Of a stretch of 64,000 bases of DNA, positions 51,230 to 62,199 are shown piece by piece. Numbering within the stretch: the stretch's first letter is position 1; the number at the start of each line of letters is the position of its first letter. The notes under the pieces were generated by a model. That model searched no databases and was not told where the DNA came from. It saw only the letters and a list, made by a program, of their open reading frames with translations. Position numbers and translations under genes: made by a program. The stretch comes from Acanthornis magna (lineage: Eukaryota > Chordata > Aves > Passeriformes > Acanthizidae): the NCBI GenBank assembly GCA_036785705.1, contig JAWUZG010000027.1, positions 3,391,501 to 3,455,500 of the forward strand, in the 5' to 3' direction.

Positions 51230-51730
51230 CTTGTCCTGCAGCAAGTTCGGGCGGGTGCTGCTCGTGAGATCGGACCCACACCAAAGAAGTTCACAGAGGA
51301 CTGGCTCTTGTGGGAGGGACCCCATGGCTAAGTAGAGGATTCTTCTCCCTGGTGGACTGACCCTGACCAAAGGAAACCCCCATACCCTGCCCCCACCCTG
51401 GAGTTATTGGTTGGAAGGAGGGAGGGGGCGAGCTGAGAAATTGTGTCTTAAGAGGGAATGGGGGTGAGTGAAGAAATGGTGTCTTAGGAGGTTATTTTTA
51501 CCTCTGATTTATCCTCCAACTCTGTTAGGTTAATAAATCACTTTGCAATTTTAAGTTTGGAACCTGTTTTGCCATTTTCTCTGTGTGTCCTCCCACCAGT
51601 CTTTATCTCAAGCCATGACTCCGGTGTGTTTGTGTTAGTTTTCCCTCTCCTCTGCACAGCTGCAGCAGCAGAGAGCACAGAGAGCAGATGTCGTAGGTGC
51701 CTGGCATTTAGTCAGGGTCAAACCTTGGCA
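51230..51730 (+). mobile_element. LTR of an avian ERVL-like endogenous retrovirus
   Basis: The plus strand matches a family of LTRs common in bird genomes, in this order: ggacccacaccaaagaagtt, gaggactg, tgggagggaccccatgg, then a G-rich gaaggagggaggggg segment, gtgtcttaag, ttatttttacctctgattta, the polyadenylation signal AATAAA at 51532-51537, aacctgttttgcc, tttatctcaagccatgact, and the terminal words ggtgcctggcatttagtcag and ggtcaaaccttggca. It ends in CA at 51730, as expected for an LTR. The 5' part is divergent or missing. No gag, pol or env sequence follows on the right, so it is probably a solo LTR left by recombination. It encodes nothing. Confidence 0.78.
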
Positions 51731-53064
51731 CTGTGGAAGCTCTGCAAGCAGCAGCAGCTCACAGCCAGCTGTGGTCGAGCCCAGTTCAGGCGTTTGGTGT
51801 GACATAATGCAGGGGAGCAAACAGACAATAAATGAAAAACCCCATCAGGTTTTAAAGAAGATGCGGTAGACAGTTTTAAGGCCGTAAAGAAAAAGATGAA
51901 GAAACCTGTGTAACATGAGCCCTGTTTAATGCAATTCTCAGCTAGAGAGTGGTGAGTACGTGGACAAGGAAAGGAGAGTGTGTCCAGAGAAAGGAATTTG
52001 CTTCGGGGGCACATTGAGGGTTCACAATGAGGGGGAAAGAAAACTGAGTTCCCAAACCCTGAGCATCCTGGGTGACACATCATTGGAGTATGCACATTTC
52101 TGACCTGCTGAAGTGGCTCCACATGGCCTCAGATCTTTCTGGCATTACCGACTCTAAGTACTCAAAAGTGCCAGTCAAGATGACTTTAAAAGAGTTATAT
52201 TTGCAAAAATAAACATCTTACATGCTTTTTTAATTACTATCTCTGTGTTCAGAAACAAGTCAAAGTTTGGTTCAACTTTTTTCTCTATAACCATCTAAAC
52301 CAGAAATAATAATTAAAAATACCTTGCTTAAAGAGGTGACATTTCCATCTTCTATCAATTCAGTGGCAGGGTGGGGACAAACGTGCAGCTTCCATGTCCA
52401 TGAGCTAATCTGTCTAGCTCTGCCCTGTTCCAGTCAGCTTTACTGGAACAAACTGTAATTACGCCCTTCATTTAATGTTTGCTCTTGCCTGAGTGTAACT
52501 CAGCTTAATAGTGCAATTGCCATGGATTTAACGAACCGCTCCAACAAGACTGGTCTGGGGCCTGCCTGAGGCAAGGCAAGAATCATTACTACTCTTTATT
52601 ATACTTACAATTCATAACTGGAATATTGCTTCTTTTCATCTAGCAACTTATAATTCCTAAAACTTTGAAGTCTAAGAAGGCATTGCAAGTTATGCAATGC
52701 CTACCCATTACAAGTTTCCTGGATTTTGAACAAAAAACATTTAGGTATTTAAAAATTGCAGAGCAAATCTCCCTTAAATGGGATAAATAAATTTGAAAAA
52801 AGGTTGTTTTCCCGTAGGCTAATGCTAAGTAGTTTGTAAGGGTACTTACTTTATTTTATCTATCTGTAGATACTTTTGAAGGACCATTTATGCTTTTTAA
52901 ATATGAGACTAGACTAATTTTTCCATCCTTTATTATTGCTGTAATTAGATTAAATTGTTTCCAAAACTCAAGTTATTGAAGTTATATGCATTATAAACAT
53001 AAATGACACATACACACACAGTCATATCTATATATATTTCAAGATTCTCTTGGCTGGCATGAGG
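51731..53064. other. Non-coding stretch
   Basis: No gene seen. A 134-codon minus frame at 51718-52122 overlaps the end of the LTR and is unrecognised. About 52390-52560 is repeat-free, with TAATTACG, CAATTG-like and ATTTAATG words, and resembles conserved regulatory DNA. A short CA/TA run lies at 53005-53040. Confidence 0.55.
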
Positions 53065-53112
53065 AAAAAGATAAAAAGATAAAAAGATAAAAAGATAAAA
53101 AGATAAAAAGAT
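53065..53112. repeat. 8-bp tandem repeat ATAAAAAG
   Basis: Five exact units of ATAAAAAG at 53071-53110, with a partial unit on each side. The absence of any mismatch suggests a recent, probably length-variable expansion. Confidence 0.95.
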
Positions 53113-55189
53113 GGAGGATAGACTGTCCAGATAGGCAAAAAGACTGTCTCTGGTGTGAGATGGTCTGAGCTGCCCAGCAGAGCGGGGTGGGTTCCTGCCC
53201 AGCCTCAAGCCCTGCTTGGTTTGAGCAGGGCTCAGACTCCTGTTTGCTAATCCTTTCTAGCCAATCTTGCCAGGCTGTGGTTTATCTGCCTGCTGAGTTT
53301 TCCCAGGCTAAACTGATTCTGGTTGCTCAGAAAATTTTTTTGGTTTGGTTTGGTTTTTTGGCTCCTCATGGCACCAATTTTAAGTCACATTTCCTCCAAC
53401 CTTTGTATGATTATTGCCACTACAGAGCCTTCTGGACAGTGAAAAACAGCAGCTATTACAGTGTTTTTCCTACAGCTTTGGCGAAAAGATTGCGAAGAAA
53501 CAGATCCTAGTGTACTGGAATCTTTTCCTTGCCTTCCACCTCACTGCACTAAAGGAATAGCATTTCCCAGATATATCTGATACCATACTTGTCCAAACAC
53601 TGATGGGTTTGGGTATTTGTAGTTAAGAAAAAAGAGTTGAAACTGGTAAGAGTCTGTGAATGCTATTTTGTTAAAATAAATTGTTAACTGTGCATTTAAC
53701 AATTTCCAATTAAACATCTCAGAGTGGCTGGTGCTAGAAACCCACTATGCATTTATTTTCTGTTTGCACTCAGCAGGTCTCATTTAGGTCATTATTGTTG
53801 CCTGTGTTCAGCAACAAGAGACAAATAAAGAGCTTCTTTCTTTTCAGAAAGGTCGCTGGTTGTGTTTCTCCTGATACAAAAAAATTGTGCTGTGAATTCT
53901 CGATCCATTTCCTTATTTTGACAGCTTTTATATCTCCCTATGTCTATTTATAAAATGAAGGTGGGGATATTTTCATGGCATGATAACTTTTCCCAGCTAT
54001 TTGCTAGTTATCTGGTGCCACAAGGAAAATAATTAATGGATAGTCTAGAGATCTAATGAATTTGAATGCATGCTTACATTCTAATGAAGTCCCTAGATCT
54101 TAGCACACAGTTGAGCACTTGGCTGTGCGTAGAAGAAAAACGCAATAAAAAAAGCTGCAAGCTTAAAACTTAAATGTATTCACAATACAGAGTGTCAGAA
54201 GTAATCTCTGGAAGGATGTATATATTACCAGGGATATTATTTTTACTTAATAGTTGCATTTAATTCCTAACTTACCTACTTGTGACATACCTTCTTCTCT
54301 CTCCCATTCTCCATATATGCAGAGAGGGAGAATCTGTCGACAGGCAAACATATAATGAGGTTTGCAAGACCTTTCTAGCAGCGAGCATGCTTTTTATCTT
54401 CTGTGGCATCAAACAATGCTAGCCTGTTGTATTTTTTTTCCTAGCAGACTTAGGTGAAAGAAGCAAACTTGTGCTTGTGCAATTTACACAAGCAAGAGGC
54501 AAATGGAGCTAACTTTAAAATCTCGAATGAATGAAAAAGCAGTGTTGCCCCATTCCAAGGATGCCATAAGAAATAAATGATGGCAGCGCAGAGCAGAACA
54601 CGGCCGTGTCCGGGGGTTGGGCCCCCTCTGCTTTCTTCCCCAGCCCTTCTCTGGTGAGGATTTACATTTCTGGGCCACAGTTGTGCTGAGGCTGTGCCCC
54701 ATCTCTGAGCCAGAGGAAGCTCTTTGCAGCACCTGCAGGACCAACACACACGCCACACACAAGCCTGTGAGATGGACAGGTCCCCTACCTTTAAACTGGG
54801 GAAATGGCTATTGATTACCTTGCTTAAATTGCATCCTTATTTTTCAACATTATGAACATTTAGAAACTCTTACACAAACCATAATTCGGATGATTATGGA
54901 CCAGAGTGGCTCATCTTAGCTCCCCAAATAAGACTCATTTATTTAACACCAATATTCAAGGGGTTGGGGTAAGAGAAAACTGTGCCTGGAAAGGAAGAAA
55001 CTGGACATACGAGGAGTCCAGGTCTGCCATATTACATCAGTTTTAACCTAAGGGAGAATTTTACATCAGGAAAATCCAAAACCCTGTAATAAAACCCTAG
55101 TAGCATCTCTTTTTAGCTTAATCAACTACATTTTCACTTCTAGAAGTCCAGAATCATTCAACATAGATGTATATGTGTATGGCCATACG
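53113..55189. other. Non-coding stretch
   Basis: Frames up to 107 codons, none recognised. About 54560-54780 is GC-richer with overlapping frames on both strands. No RNA genes or retroelement ends were seen. Confidence 0.6.
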
Positions 55190-55530
55190 TTCTTCTTCAT
55201 CAGCTTCCAATATGAAAATGGAGCCAGAGACAAATGGGAGCGTTGCCTACAGTCACGGCCGCAATAAGCGAAAAATAAATAAATAAAGACTCACCAAACC
55301 AAAACCACCCCACCAAAACACCTTTTCAAAAGTGAGGTTGCCATGAATGTGGCAAGTCAGACCTTTAAAGTCTTTTCAGCTGCGCCGGAGGTGTGGAAAA
55401 CAATCCGTTTAAGACAATATCCCAGACAAAGACTTTGTGGTGACGCGGGGGTTAATTACAAACAACAGAGGTTCATTATCCATGCCAGAATGTTGTGTTC
55501 TCATACAAAAGGCACTCTCACTTGTTAAAT
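55190..55530. promoter_or_regulatory. Candidate conserved enhancer with SOX/TCF palindrome
   Basis: A repeat-poor block whose key feature is ACAAAG-A-CTTTGT at 55426-55438, two SOX- or TCF/LEF-type cores in head-to-head orientation. Nearby lie acaatc and acaatat, which are further HMG-box-like words, and a TAATTA homeodomain core in gggttaattacaaac at about 55450-55463. CpG dinucleotides (gcgccgg, gacgcggg) are kept although the surrounding DNA is CpG-poor. These features together are typical of developmental enhancers, but conservation is not tested here. Confidence 0.4.
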
Positions 55531-55644
55531 GTCTAGCCTAGACTATCAGAAATTGCATTACACTTGCTGCCCCTCCCCTTATTCCCGGACTTTCTTACTC
55601 TGGCCTTTTTTTCCCTTCCTCCCATCTCTATTGAAAGACAGTAA

Positions 55645-55930
55645 TTAAACACTAAAGCCTCTCAGTTTCTGCAGCACTGCAGGGGAACTCCTCCCTGTAA
55701 TAAGCACCAATTACTGGCTGCGACTGCAGCTGATGAAGGATTATCCTCTCACTGAGCTACGGCAAGCTCTAGAGTATAATCTTCAATTAGTTCAATTCAT
55801 GGAGCACACTGGCAGGCAGGCCACTACGTTTCCCACGACTTACACAAACAGCCTTTCTTTGACACCCCCCAACTCTGCACAGATGGTCCCAGCACTGTCT
55901 GTTGCAAAGTTCAGTGCATCTGGCCCCTAA
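55645..55930 (+). other. Open stretch, possible exon or conserved element
   Basis: A frame without stops runs for about 95 codons from 55645 to the TAA at 55928, with an internal ATG at 55733. Its middle reads as an amphipathic helix-like peptide (LQLMKDYPLTELRQALEYN). The opening is preceded by a mediocre pyrimidine stretch ending in ctctcag (55660-55666), a possible splice acceptor, but no donor is clear and I recognise no protein. The first half is also repeat-free and may instead be conserved non-coding DNA. Cross-species comparison would show whether third codon positions vary (exon) or all positions are held (regulatory). Confidence 0.2.
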
Positions 55931-56012
55931 ACCCACCTAATGCAGGCAGCAAAACAAAGCCTGCGACTCAAGTGCCCTACAGTACCTATTTGTTTCAGTA
56001 GCAGCAGGCTGG

Positions 56013-56050
56013 CTTTTTTTTTTCTTTCTTTCTTTCTTTTTTTTTTTTTT
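56013..56050. repeat. T-rich (CTTT)n pyrimidine tract
   Basis: A run of T with interspersed CTTT units and then more T, followed by aattaaagaaagagaaa, a purine-rich partner that could pair back with it. Simple repeat. Confidence 0.9.
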
Positions 56051-58537
56051 AATTAAAGAAAGAGAAATTATTCAAGGAGTCAGAAAACAGGTGGATAAAC
56101 AAAAAACAACCAACAATCTTCTGGACTGACACTATAAATCACTTCTAGTCATTTTAACTATGCTTGAATTTTTAATAACCCAATCTTACAATAATGTAAA
56201 CAGTAGGGCTGCAACAGCCAAGAGATAAGAAGAGCAAAATTAAAAATCTGTGTTTAGCTCTTTTTCGTCATGCGTAGGTATTGCAGAGATCCTCAAGAAA
56301 TAGTTGATTTTGGTTTTTTTACAGTGTGTCTGTTCACTACTTGGAACAAAGGCTTTTGTGAACCCAGACTTACTCTGGGCTTTGACTTCTTGCTTCTGCA
56401 TACAGATATTTTATATGGTCTATGTATCAACTTCCCCTAATTGCTGAACCTGAAAATAAATACAGTGGTACTCCAAAGCAGGTAGACTTTAATTAATTGT
56501 CAGTCTGCCTTTATCTATGTTTCTGATTCTGGAAGACTTTGCTGTATGACTGCTAAACACAATAATTAAATAGACTAAAATAGATTAGTTCCACTGACAT
56601 CATCATCTTGCACACTGACTAATTCTGTTGCTGCTGCCTCTGCTTCAGAGGAGCTGCCAGGACCAGAAGGCACAACGTAACCAAAGGCACAATGCCCAGA
56701 GCACCTGCTTTTGTGGTGCAGACATCCAATTTCCACTGCTGCCTCCACGTGGCTGCCTCAGCAGAAGAGAATGGGATTTTTTTCCAAAATCAGGGCATGT
56801 CCTCACCTGTAGAGGTGTACAGCCTCGCAGGATGACTTACAGCAGAGTGAGCCATCTTCATTTACTGAGGGCAAATGGGCTCTTAGAGGTCCTCCGATCT
56901 CAAAAAGCATTTGTATGTCTGAAAGTGTACCTGGTTGGGTTTTTCCAATTGTACTAATTGGGATTTAGTAAAAGATACTCTTTTAATGCGTAAAGGTTTC
57001 CTCAGTCACATTCTTATACTGTCATTTGTATAATCCTGCTGAGAATACCACTGTATACACTTCAGTCATGAAAAAACCCAAGTCAGACAGACAAAACCCC
57101 CACATTTGTTTTAGCTGAGCTGTTTATTACAATCTGGTAAAAAAGCCGAAAGTAAAGTGTGGGTTCAGTTTGTGAAATGCCAACTTTTAAATAAATGCTC
57201 TCTAGTTGTTCTTCCCTGTTCCACTGCTCTAACTCTTCAAGTTCTACAGTTCTGTAGGTATTTTCAGAGAGAATTTAAAAATTAAAAGAAAAAAACATCA
57301 GCCATTACCCTAAGGAGCACAGAAGTTGTGTTTGCAGCAATTCAGACTTTTAGACCTCAAGTGTCCCAGAGTGGAACTGTGTAAACACAACCTCTAGACA
57401 GCGGCAGAATACTAATAAAGAGGATCTTGGAGAGAACTCCCTTCCTATTTCCTATAGACCCAGGAGTAGAAGGAATCAAAATTGTGGATTTATAATATTT
57501 GGGGAGTGATCAAGGCACCCTGCCATTATGAAATCAAGTAAATGTAAAAGAAAAATAGTCCATTAATTAACTTCCCTTTCTGCTGGGAACCCAGAGGCAA
57601 AAAACCAACCCCACAGTGAACAATGGGCTGCTCTCACTTGCCATGTGGAAGGTTTTCAAGTGTGAGGCCTTATGTGCATGTTTATCTCCCACATCTGCTT
57701 GTTCAAATGGACACTTTGTTTTATTACAGCAGTGAGATTGTCTCCCGTGCTGCTACAAAAACCCAACTCTAGGATCTAATCAGATTCAAGTGTCATTTTT
57801 AAAAGTGTATTTACCATGGGCCCCAACTTAAAAGCATGAAAGATGGGTTTATTTTATAACTCAATTGGCAGGCAGGGAACTGAGCCTGAGGTCACAGGAA
57901 CCTTACAGACCTGGCCTCTGCCCTGCTGAATTCCTGCACTGACCATCCGAGCAGCTGAAAGGTGAAATTGTCTGAAGATGCAAAGATACATCAAAGAGAA
58001 GAGCACCTTGCATCTGAACTTCCCTGCCTTTGGTCATCCTCTTTTGTCTTCTCCTTCCATAATTCCTCTCGCATGGAACAACTTCTTTGGCTCACTCTGT
58101 AGCCAAATAACACACAGCACAGAATGGGCTCATGCTCTCCTTTGTTCCCTGGGAATTTTAATCACAGAGAACCACACAGAGACAATTACAAACAAGAGAA
58201 AAGTTTGCCTCAAATTGGTGCGACCTCTGAACTTTGAGGAAACAGAGAAAAAACTAAGGAGAATCAGTGGGAAGAGTCAAGTGAGCACCTAATGGTTGAT
58301 CCTTGCCACTTGTAACTGGGGCAGGCAGCAGGTCATGACCATCACACAGTGCAGGAATTGCCTCTGCTGCACAGGGAAAAGGTCACAGGCATTACAGCTC
58401 CATTCTCCATCCAGGGGAAGTAAAAAGGAATAAAGGAAGGTAAAAATTATCAGGCCCGTAACAATTTCTTAAAAAATGGTAAAGCACTGAACAGATAAAC
58501 ACTTTGTACAGTAAACACAAAACAAAAAAAGGATGTA
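56051..58537. other. AT-rich non-coding stretch
   Basis: Frames up to 109 codons (56628-56957, plus), none recognised. No repeat family or RNA gene seen. Confidence 0.6.
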
Positions 58538-58602
58538 CCAGAATCTCAGGTTGGAAGACCTCTATAAGGATTATCAAATCTAGCATCCTGAGAATGTAGA
58601 TT
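58538..58602 (-). mobile_element. CR1 LINE 3' terminal fragment
   Basis: Plus-strand words accagaatctcagg, ttggaagacctctataagga and ttatcaaatctagc are the reverse complement of a CR1 3' end. Only about 65 bases remain. The fragment stops where a 22-bp direct repeat begins. Confidence 0.65.
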
Positions 58603-58603
58603 G

Positions 58604-58625
58604 TGGCCTGAAAAGTTTACAGAGT
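58604..58625. repeat. 22-bp direct repeat, left copy
   Basis: Begins tggcctgaaaag and ends tttacagagt. Identical to 59177-59198, with different sequence on both outer sides. The length and exactness suggest a target-site duplication or another recent local duplication bracketing 58626-59176. Confidence 0.9.
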
Positions 58626-58981
58626 TGACTATAATGGTACATGTAAAAGATGGAAACTTGAGAATATTTATATGAAAAGAAGATGACACCAGGACGTGAT
58701 GGGGACACTTTGGTTAATTTTTGTCTAACTAGGAAAAAAGGAACAGTGCAAATGTAAGCAATTGTGGTAGTGCCTTCACTGAGGGATTATATTTGGATTA
58801 ATTTTCCTCAATGATCTAGTTTAGTTTAAATTTCTAGTTTGGGTTCTAGACCCTATCAAGTGCCATATTCAGACAGCAGGAAGATAACTTTGCTTCACCT
58901 CATAAATCACCCCATCGATCTTTTTATATGTATAGTTACACTTATTTACATGTAGTTAATGCAAAACTTGATAATCAAGTT
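58626..58981. other. Left part of the bracketed segment
   Basis: AT-rich, no recognisable family. It is not shared with the inverted copy at 61.5 kb, so the 193-bp module to its right is either a fragment of a larger insertion or a separate unit. Confidence 0.5.
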
Positions 58982-59174
58982 TCCACAAAGGAAATGCTAA
59001 TTTTTCATCACTATTTCACTCCTTCAGAAGCAACAAGCAAACAAAATAGGGGCCACTGGATTTTATTCGCTGATGATTTTGTGAGGTTGTTCTTCGGATT
59101 TTTTTGTCATTTTCCTATGTTTCAAAGCAGTAGCTCTCCAGAACAGTGCATTTAGGAGTCTTGGATTCAAAGCT
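58982..59174 (+). repeat. 193-bp dispersed module, copy A
   Basis: Begins tccacaaaggaaatgct and ends ttggattcaaagct. By eye it is about 90% identical to the reverse complement of 61476-61668, with sharp loss of similarity at both ends. The copies differ by a T-run length change that shifts any reading frame, so the similar open frames across them are unlikely to be coding. Family unknown. Confidence 0.85.
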
Positions 59175-59176
59175 TT

Positions 59177-59198
59177 TGGCCTGAAAAGTTTACAGAGT
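59177..59198. repeat. 22-bp direct repeat, right copy
   Basis: Exact match to 58604-58625. It begins two bases after the end of the 193-bp module. Confidence 0.9.
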
Positions 59199-59700
59199 GT
59201 GCCTGTGCACTACCATGAGCAGTCCCGGGAAGGAACCGCAGGAATGAGAGGTCTGTGTGCCATTGCAGGGCCGCAGTCCCATGGGGTCACAGAGATGTGG
59301 TGGGGCAGTGGAAATGGCTCTGGGGGAAGGACAGGCTGGGAAGGTGAGCAGAGAATGTGAGGAGCTGTGCCTGGGACACACAGGGAGCCGGGGGAGCTTT
59401 GGGGTCAGGATTGTAGGGCAGACAGCACAGGAGGTGTAGTGGTGGATGTTTGCTGGGGTCTGCCTGCTCAAGGAAGAACCATTTTCAGGCTGCTCCACAC
59501 CCACATGCCCTGTGAGGTCCTTGTGAGAGGCTCGGACCTGCCCTGGATGTGCTGAGGGCAGGACACAGGAGCAGCGCTGCTGGAACCGATCCTTACAGGG
59601 AGGATCACGGCAGGAAACAGAAGGTTTGGGGGAACAGTGAAATGCTTGTTTGTTTAGAGCACAAACCAGCAAAGAACAGCAAGTTTCAGGGATCTGATCA
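59199..59700. other. GC-rich, G-biased patch
   Basis: The sequence becomes GC-rich immediately after the 22-bp repeat and stays so to about 59620. The plus strand is G-rich (gggg, ggtgg and gcaggac words). A 160-codon minus frame (59190-59672) is open through it, but overlapping plus frames of 60-67 codons are open too and no motif is recognisable. It may be part of an old retroelement. Confidence 0.35.
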
Positions 59701-59739
59701 CCTACTTAAGGTTAGGTGCATGCTTAAAAGCTTTCCTGG

Positions 59740-60310
59740 ATCAGAGCCATGATTGGCCATTAATATATACACTGGGAAAAATCGTGCCAAATAGGTTATA
59801 ATGCATCCAGAGAGCAAATTGAGCCTTGAACACTGCACATGCATTATTGTGCTCTGGCCTGATGAAGCACACACAATTAAAGGGTTTGCTTTAAACAATG
59901 TGCCATATTTCATGTAAATGCCATAAACAGGAGGCAAGCTGGACAAAGAATTGTGTCATACCTTTTAATTGAGAACAGGAGGGTTTAAGTTTAAAAATCT
60001 TTTTGGATGACACCAGTCATGCCCCTTTATAAGTTGCTGAGTTTGTTAAAGGACAGCTTTCTCCTAGGAAATATAAATAAAGCCTGATGTGCTGTTACTG
60101 AAAATATTTGTAAGACATTAACAAAGTTTGCAACCAGCATTATTAACTGCACAATAACAGGGGCTTTATTCATCAGGATGCGCATGTAATTTATTCCATG
60201 TAAAATTCGTTATCACAAATATCAAACATGCTGTGGATAATAAATGACCAAGCAGAAATAAAACAAAAAGAGCTTTGTTTCAAGACACAAAAGCAAATTG
60301 ACCCTTTTGA
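59740..60310. promoter_or_regulatory. Candidate conserved regulatory cluster
   Basis: Repeat-free and AT-rich, with many homeodomain, HOX/CDX-like and bZIP-like words: tgattggccattaatatata, caattaaagggtttgc, gggctttattcatcagg, gcgcatgtaatttattcc and ggataataaatgacc. The two densest parts are 59740-59935 and 60060-60310. Conserved vertebrate enhancers commonly look like this. Inference from texture only. Confidence 0.35.
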
Positions 60311-61475
60311 TATTTTTGTTTTTCCAAAGAAAGGAAATGCTCATTTAGCAGATTAAAAATGAAATAGGGAAGTTGAACAACAAAAAATCTTGATGAGGAC
60401 AGTACTTGTTAGAACTGTATGGAAAGATAACAAGTGATTATAACAGAAAATGTGAAGAGTCCAATAAAACACAAGTATGATCAAAGCTGTGAAAAAAGCA
60501 ATTAAGCTGTTTTGACACTTGACTGATGTGTTGAATGCTTTTGTGGTTTTGAGGCATTTAAACTACGTTCATGAGCAATTCTGTTTACAGGGCACCTACT
60601 AGCATAGTTTTCTTTCATCTTGCCATAGAAAGCAAAGAGGAAAATATTTCAAGAAACAGTGTCACTGGATAAATCAGATTTATTTGCTACACTTTCTTAG
60701 ACTATGTGCACTTTATATTCCTATAGGAATGACACCTTTAAGTTACTGAATAATTGGAAGATTTATTGTAAACACAGGGTGGAAAAGTAGCTCCAGAGCT
60801 TATACAATTTCCTTTTGGAGCAATGTCTGTTAGTAAATAACCGAGCTGCTCAATATGCAAGCCTATCCAGGTAACTGGAAACTTTGTTCTTTCCAGGCTA
60901 CAGGGAAAAAATAGATATAGGGTTTTTAGTATCTAAATCCAAGACAAAAACTGGATCCTGAAGGCTTTTTAAAGTCCAATACAATTCAATAACAGTTTAA
61001 ATGAGACTAGCATTAGACTGAAATGTGTTAGACAGCACTTTGAGATGTCATCTTAAAAAGAAGAGATGCAAGGTGGCAAAGAGGACAGTTGTTCCGAATT
61101 GTTACCACATTTTTGATGCAAGAGCCTAACTGATGCAGGGGTCAAAGGCAGTTTTTGCATTGATTTCAATGAATTCAGGGTTTCATGCCTACCACTTGTA
61201 CTCTCAAATGCTCAAGTTTTCGTTTTTTCTAAGTTACCATGTGAGGTGCTTGACAGGAAATATAAACAGATTGTAGCAAAGAAGAGCTAGACATGACTTT
61301 TCCAATGTTTTTGCAAATGTAAGGCAGGGCTTCAGCTGTAGACATTTCGTGGGAAATTCTGAACAAAACCTTACATTCAAAGGCAGCTCTGCACGGCCAA
61401 GCCCCTTACACTGAGCACAGAACAGAAACACCTCTGCCACCCTCACAGGCAAGCACAGGTGGCACTGCAGAGCTC
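60311..61475. other. AT-rich non-coding stretch
   Basis: No gene seen. Short frames only. Confidence 0.65.
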
Positions 61476-61668
61476 AGCTTTGAATCCAAGACTCCTAAAT
61501 GCACTGTCCTGGAGGGCTACTGCTTTGAAACATAGGAAGATGACAAAAAATCCGAAGAAAAACCTCACCAAACCATCAGCGAATAAAATCCAGTGGCCCC
61601 TGTTTTGTTTTCTTGTTGTTCCTGAAAATGTGAAATAGTGATGAAAAAATAGCATTTCCTTTGTGGAG
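61476..61668 (-). repeat. 193-bp dispersed module, copy B (inverted)
   Basis: Reverse complement of copy A at 58982-59174, about 90% identical by eye and about 2.3 kb away. Outside 61476 and 61668 similarity stops abruptly. No direct repeat comparable to the one beside copy A was found around this copy. Confidence 0.85.
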
Positions 61669-62199
61669 AGCAAGTGGGAAAAGTCTAGGAAAAGGCTGGT
61701 ACCCTGCCTGTTCACCTCCAGCAATCCTGACTGCCTTCTCTCGCTGCTCCTTTGCCCTCAGCAGTGGTGGAAAAAGGTCAAAAGGGACAAATGTGACTCA
61801 GATTGGTTTGCTCTAATACCATGCCAAGAAGAGACTGCAGAATGGAGCAGTGTGGGAATGGACAGCCTTGTTCCACGGCACTCTGCTTTTTGTGAGGGCT
61901 TAAGGACAGTGAACTATGGCACGGCAAGTTCAGTACATCAAATTTAGTTAAAGCACCTGCTGACAAACCTAAATCAAGGGCTTCCTGGTTCCTGTTAGAG
62001 GCTACATCACCACAGCTGAAGTCTCAGACCTTCAGAGTGACAACCAGAGCACGCTAAGGCAAAAGAAGAGAGAAAGGGAGGAAAAAGCAGCCACAAGGAA
62101 CCACTGATGCACAAGAGCTGCTCTTCCATGCAACCATACAACTAAAATAGTCCACCATAAACCCTGGAAACAGAGAGCTGTAGACACAAGTGCAGCCTC
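61669..62199. other. Non-coding stretch
   Basis: A 94-codon plus frame starts within copy B and runs to 61947. It is not recognised. No other feature. Confidence 0.6.

Noticed and set aside
58928..59155. Similar open frames in both copies of the 193-bp module, suggesting a shared protein
   Set aside because: A T-run length difference shifts the frame between copies, and similarity is at DNA level over the whole module, so coding constraint is not indicated.
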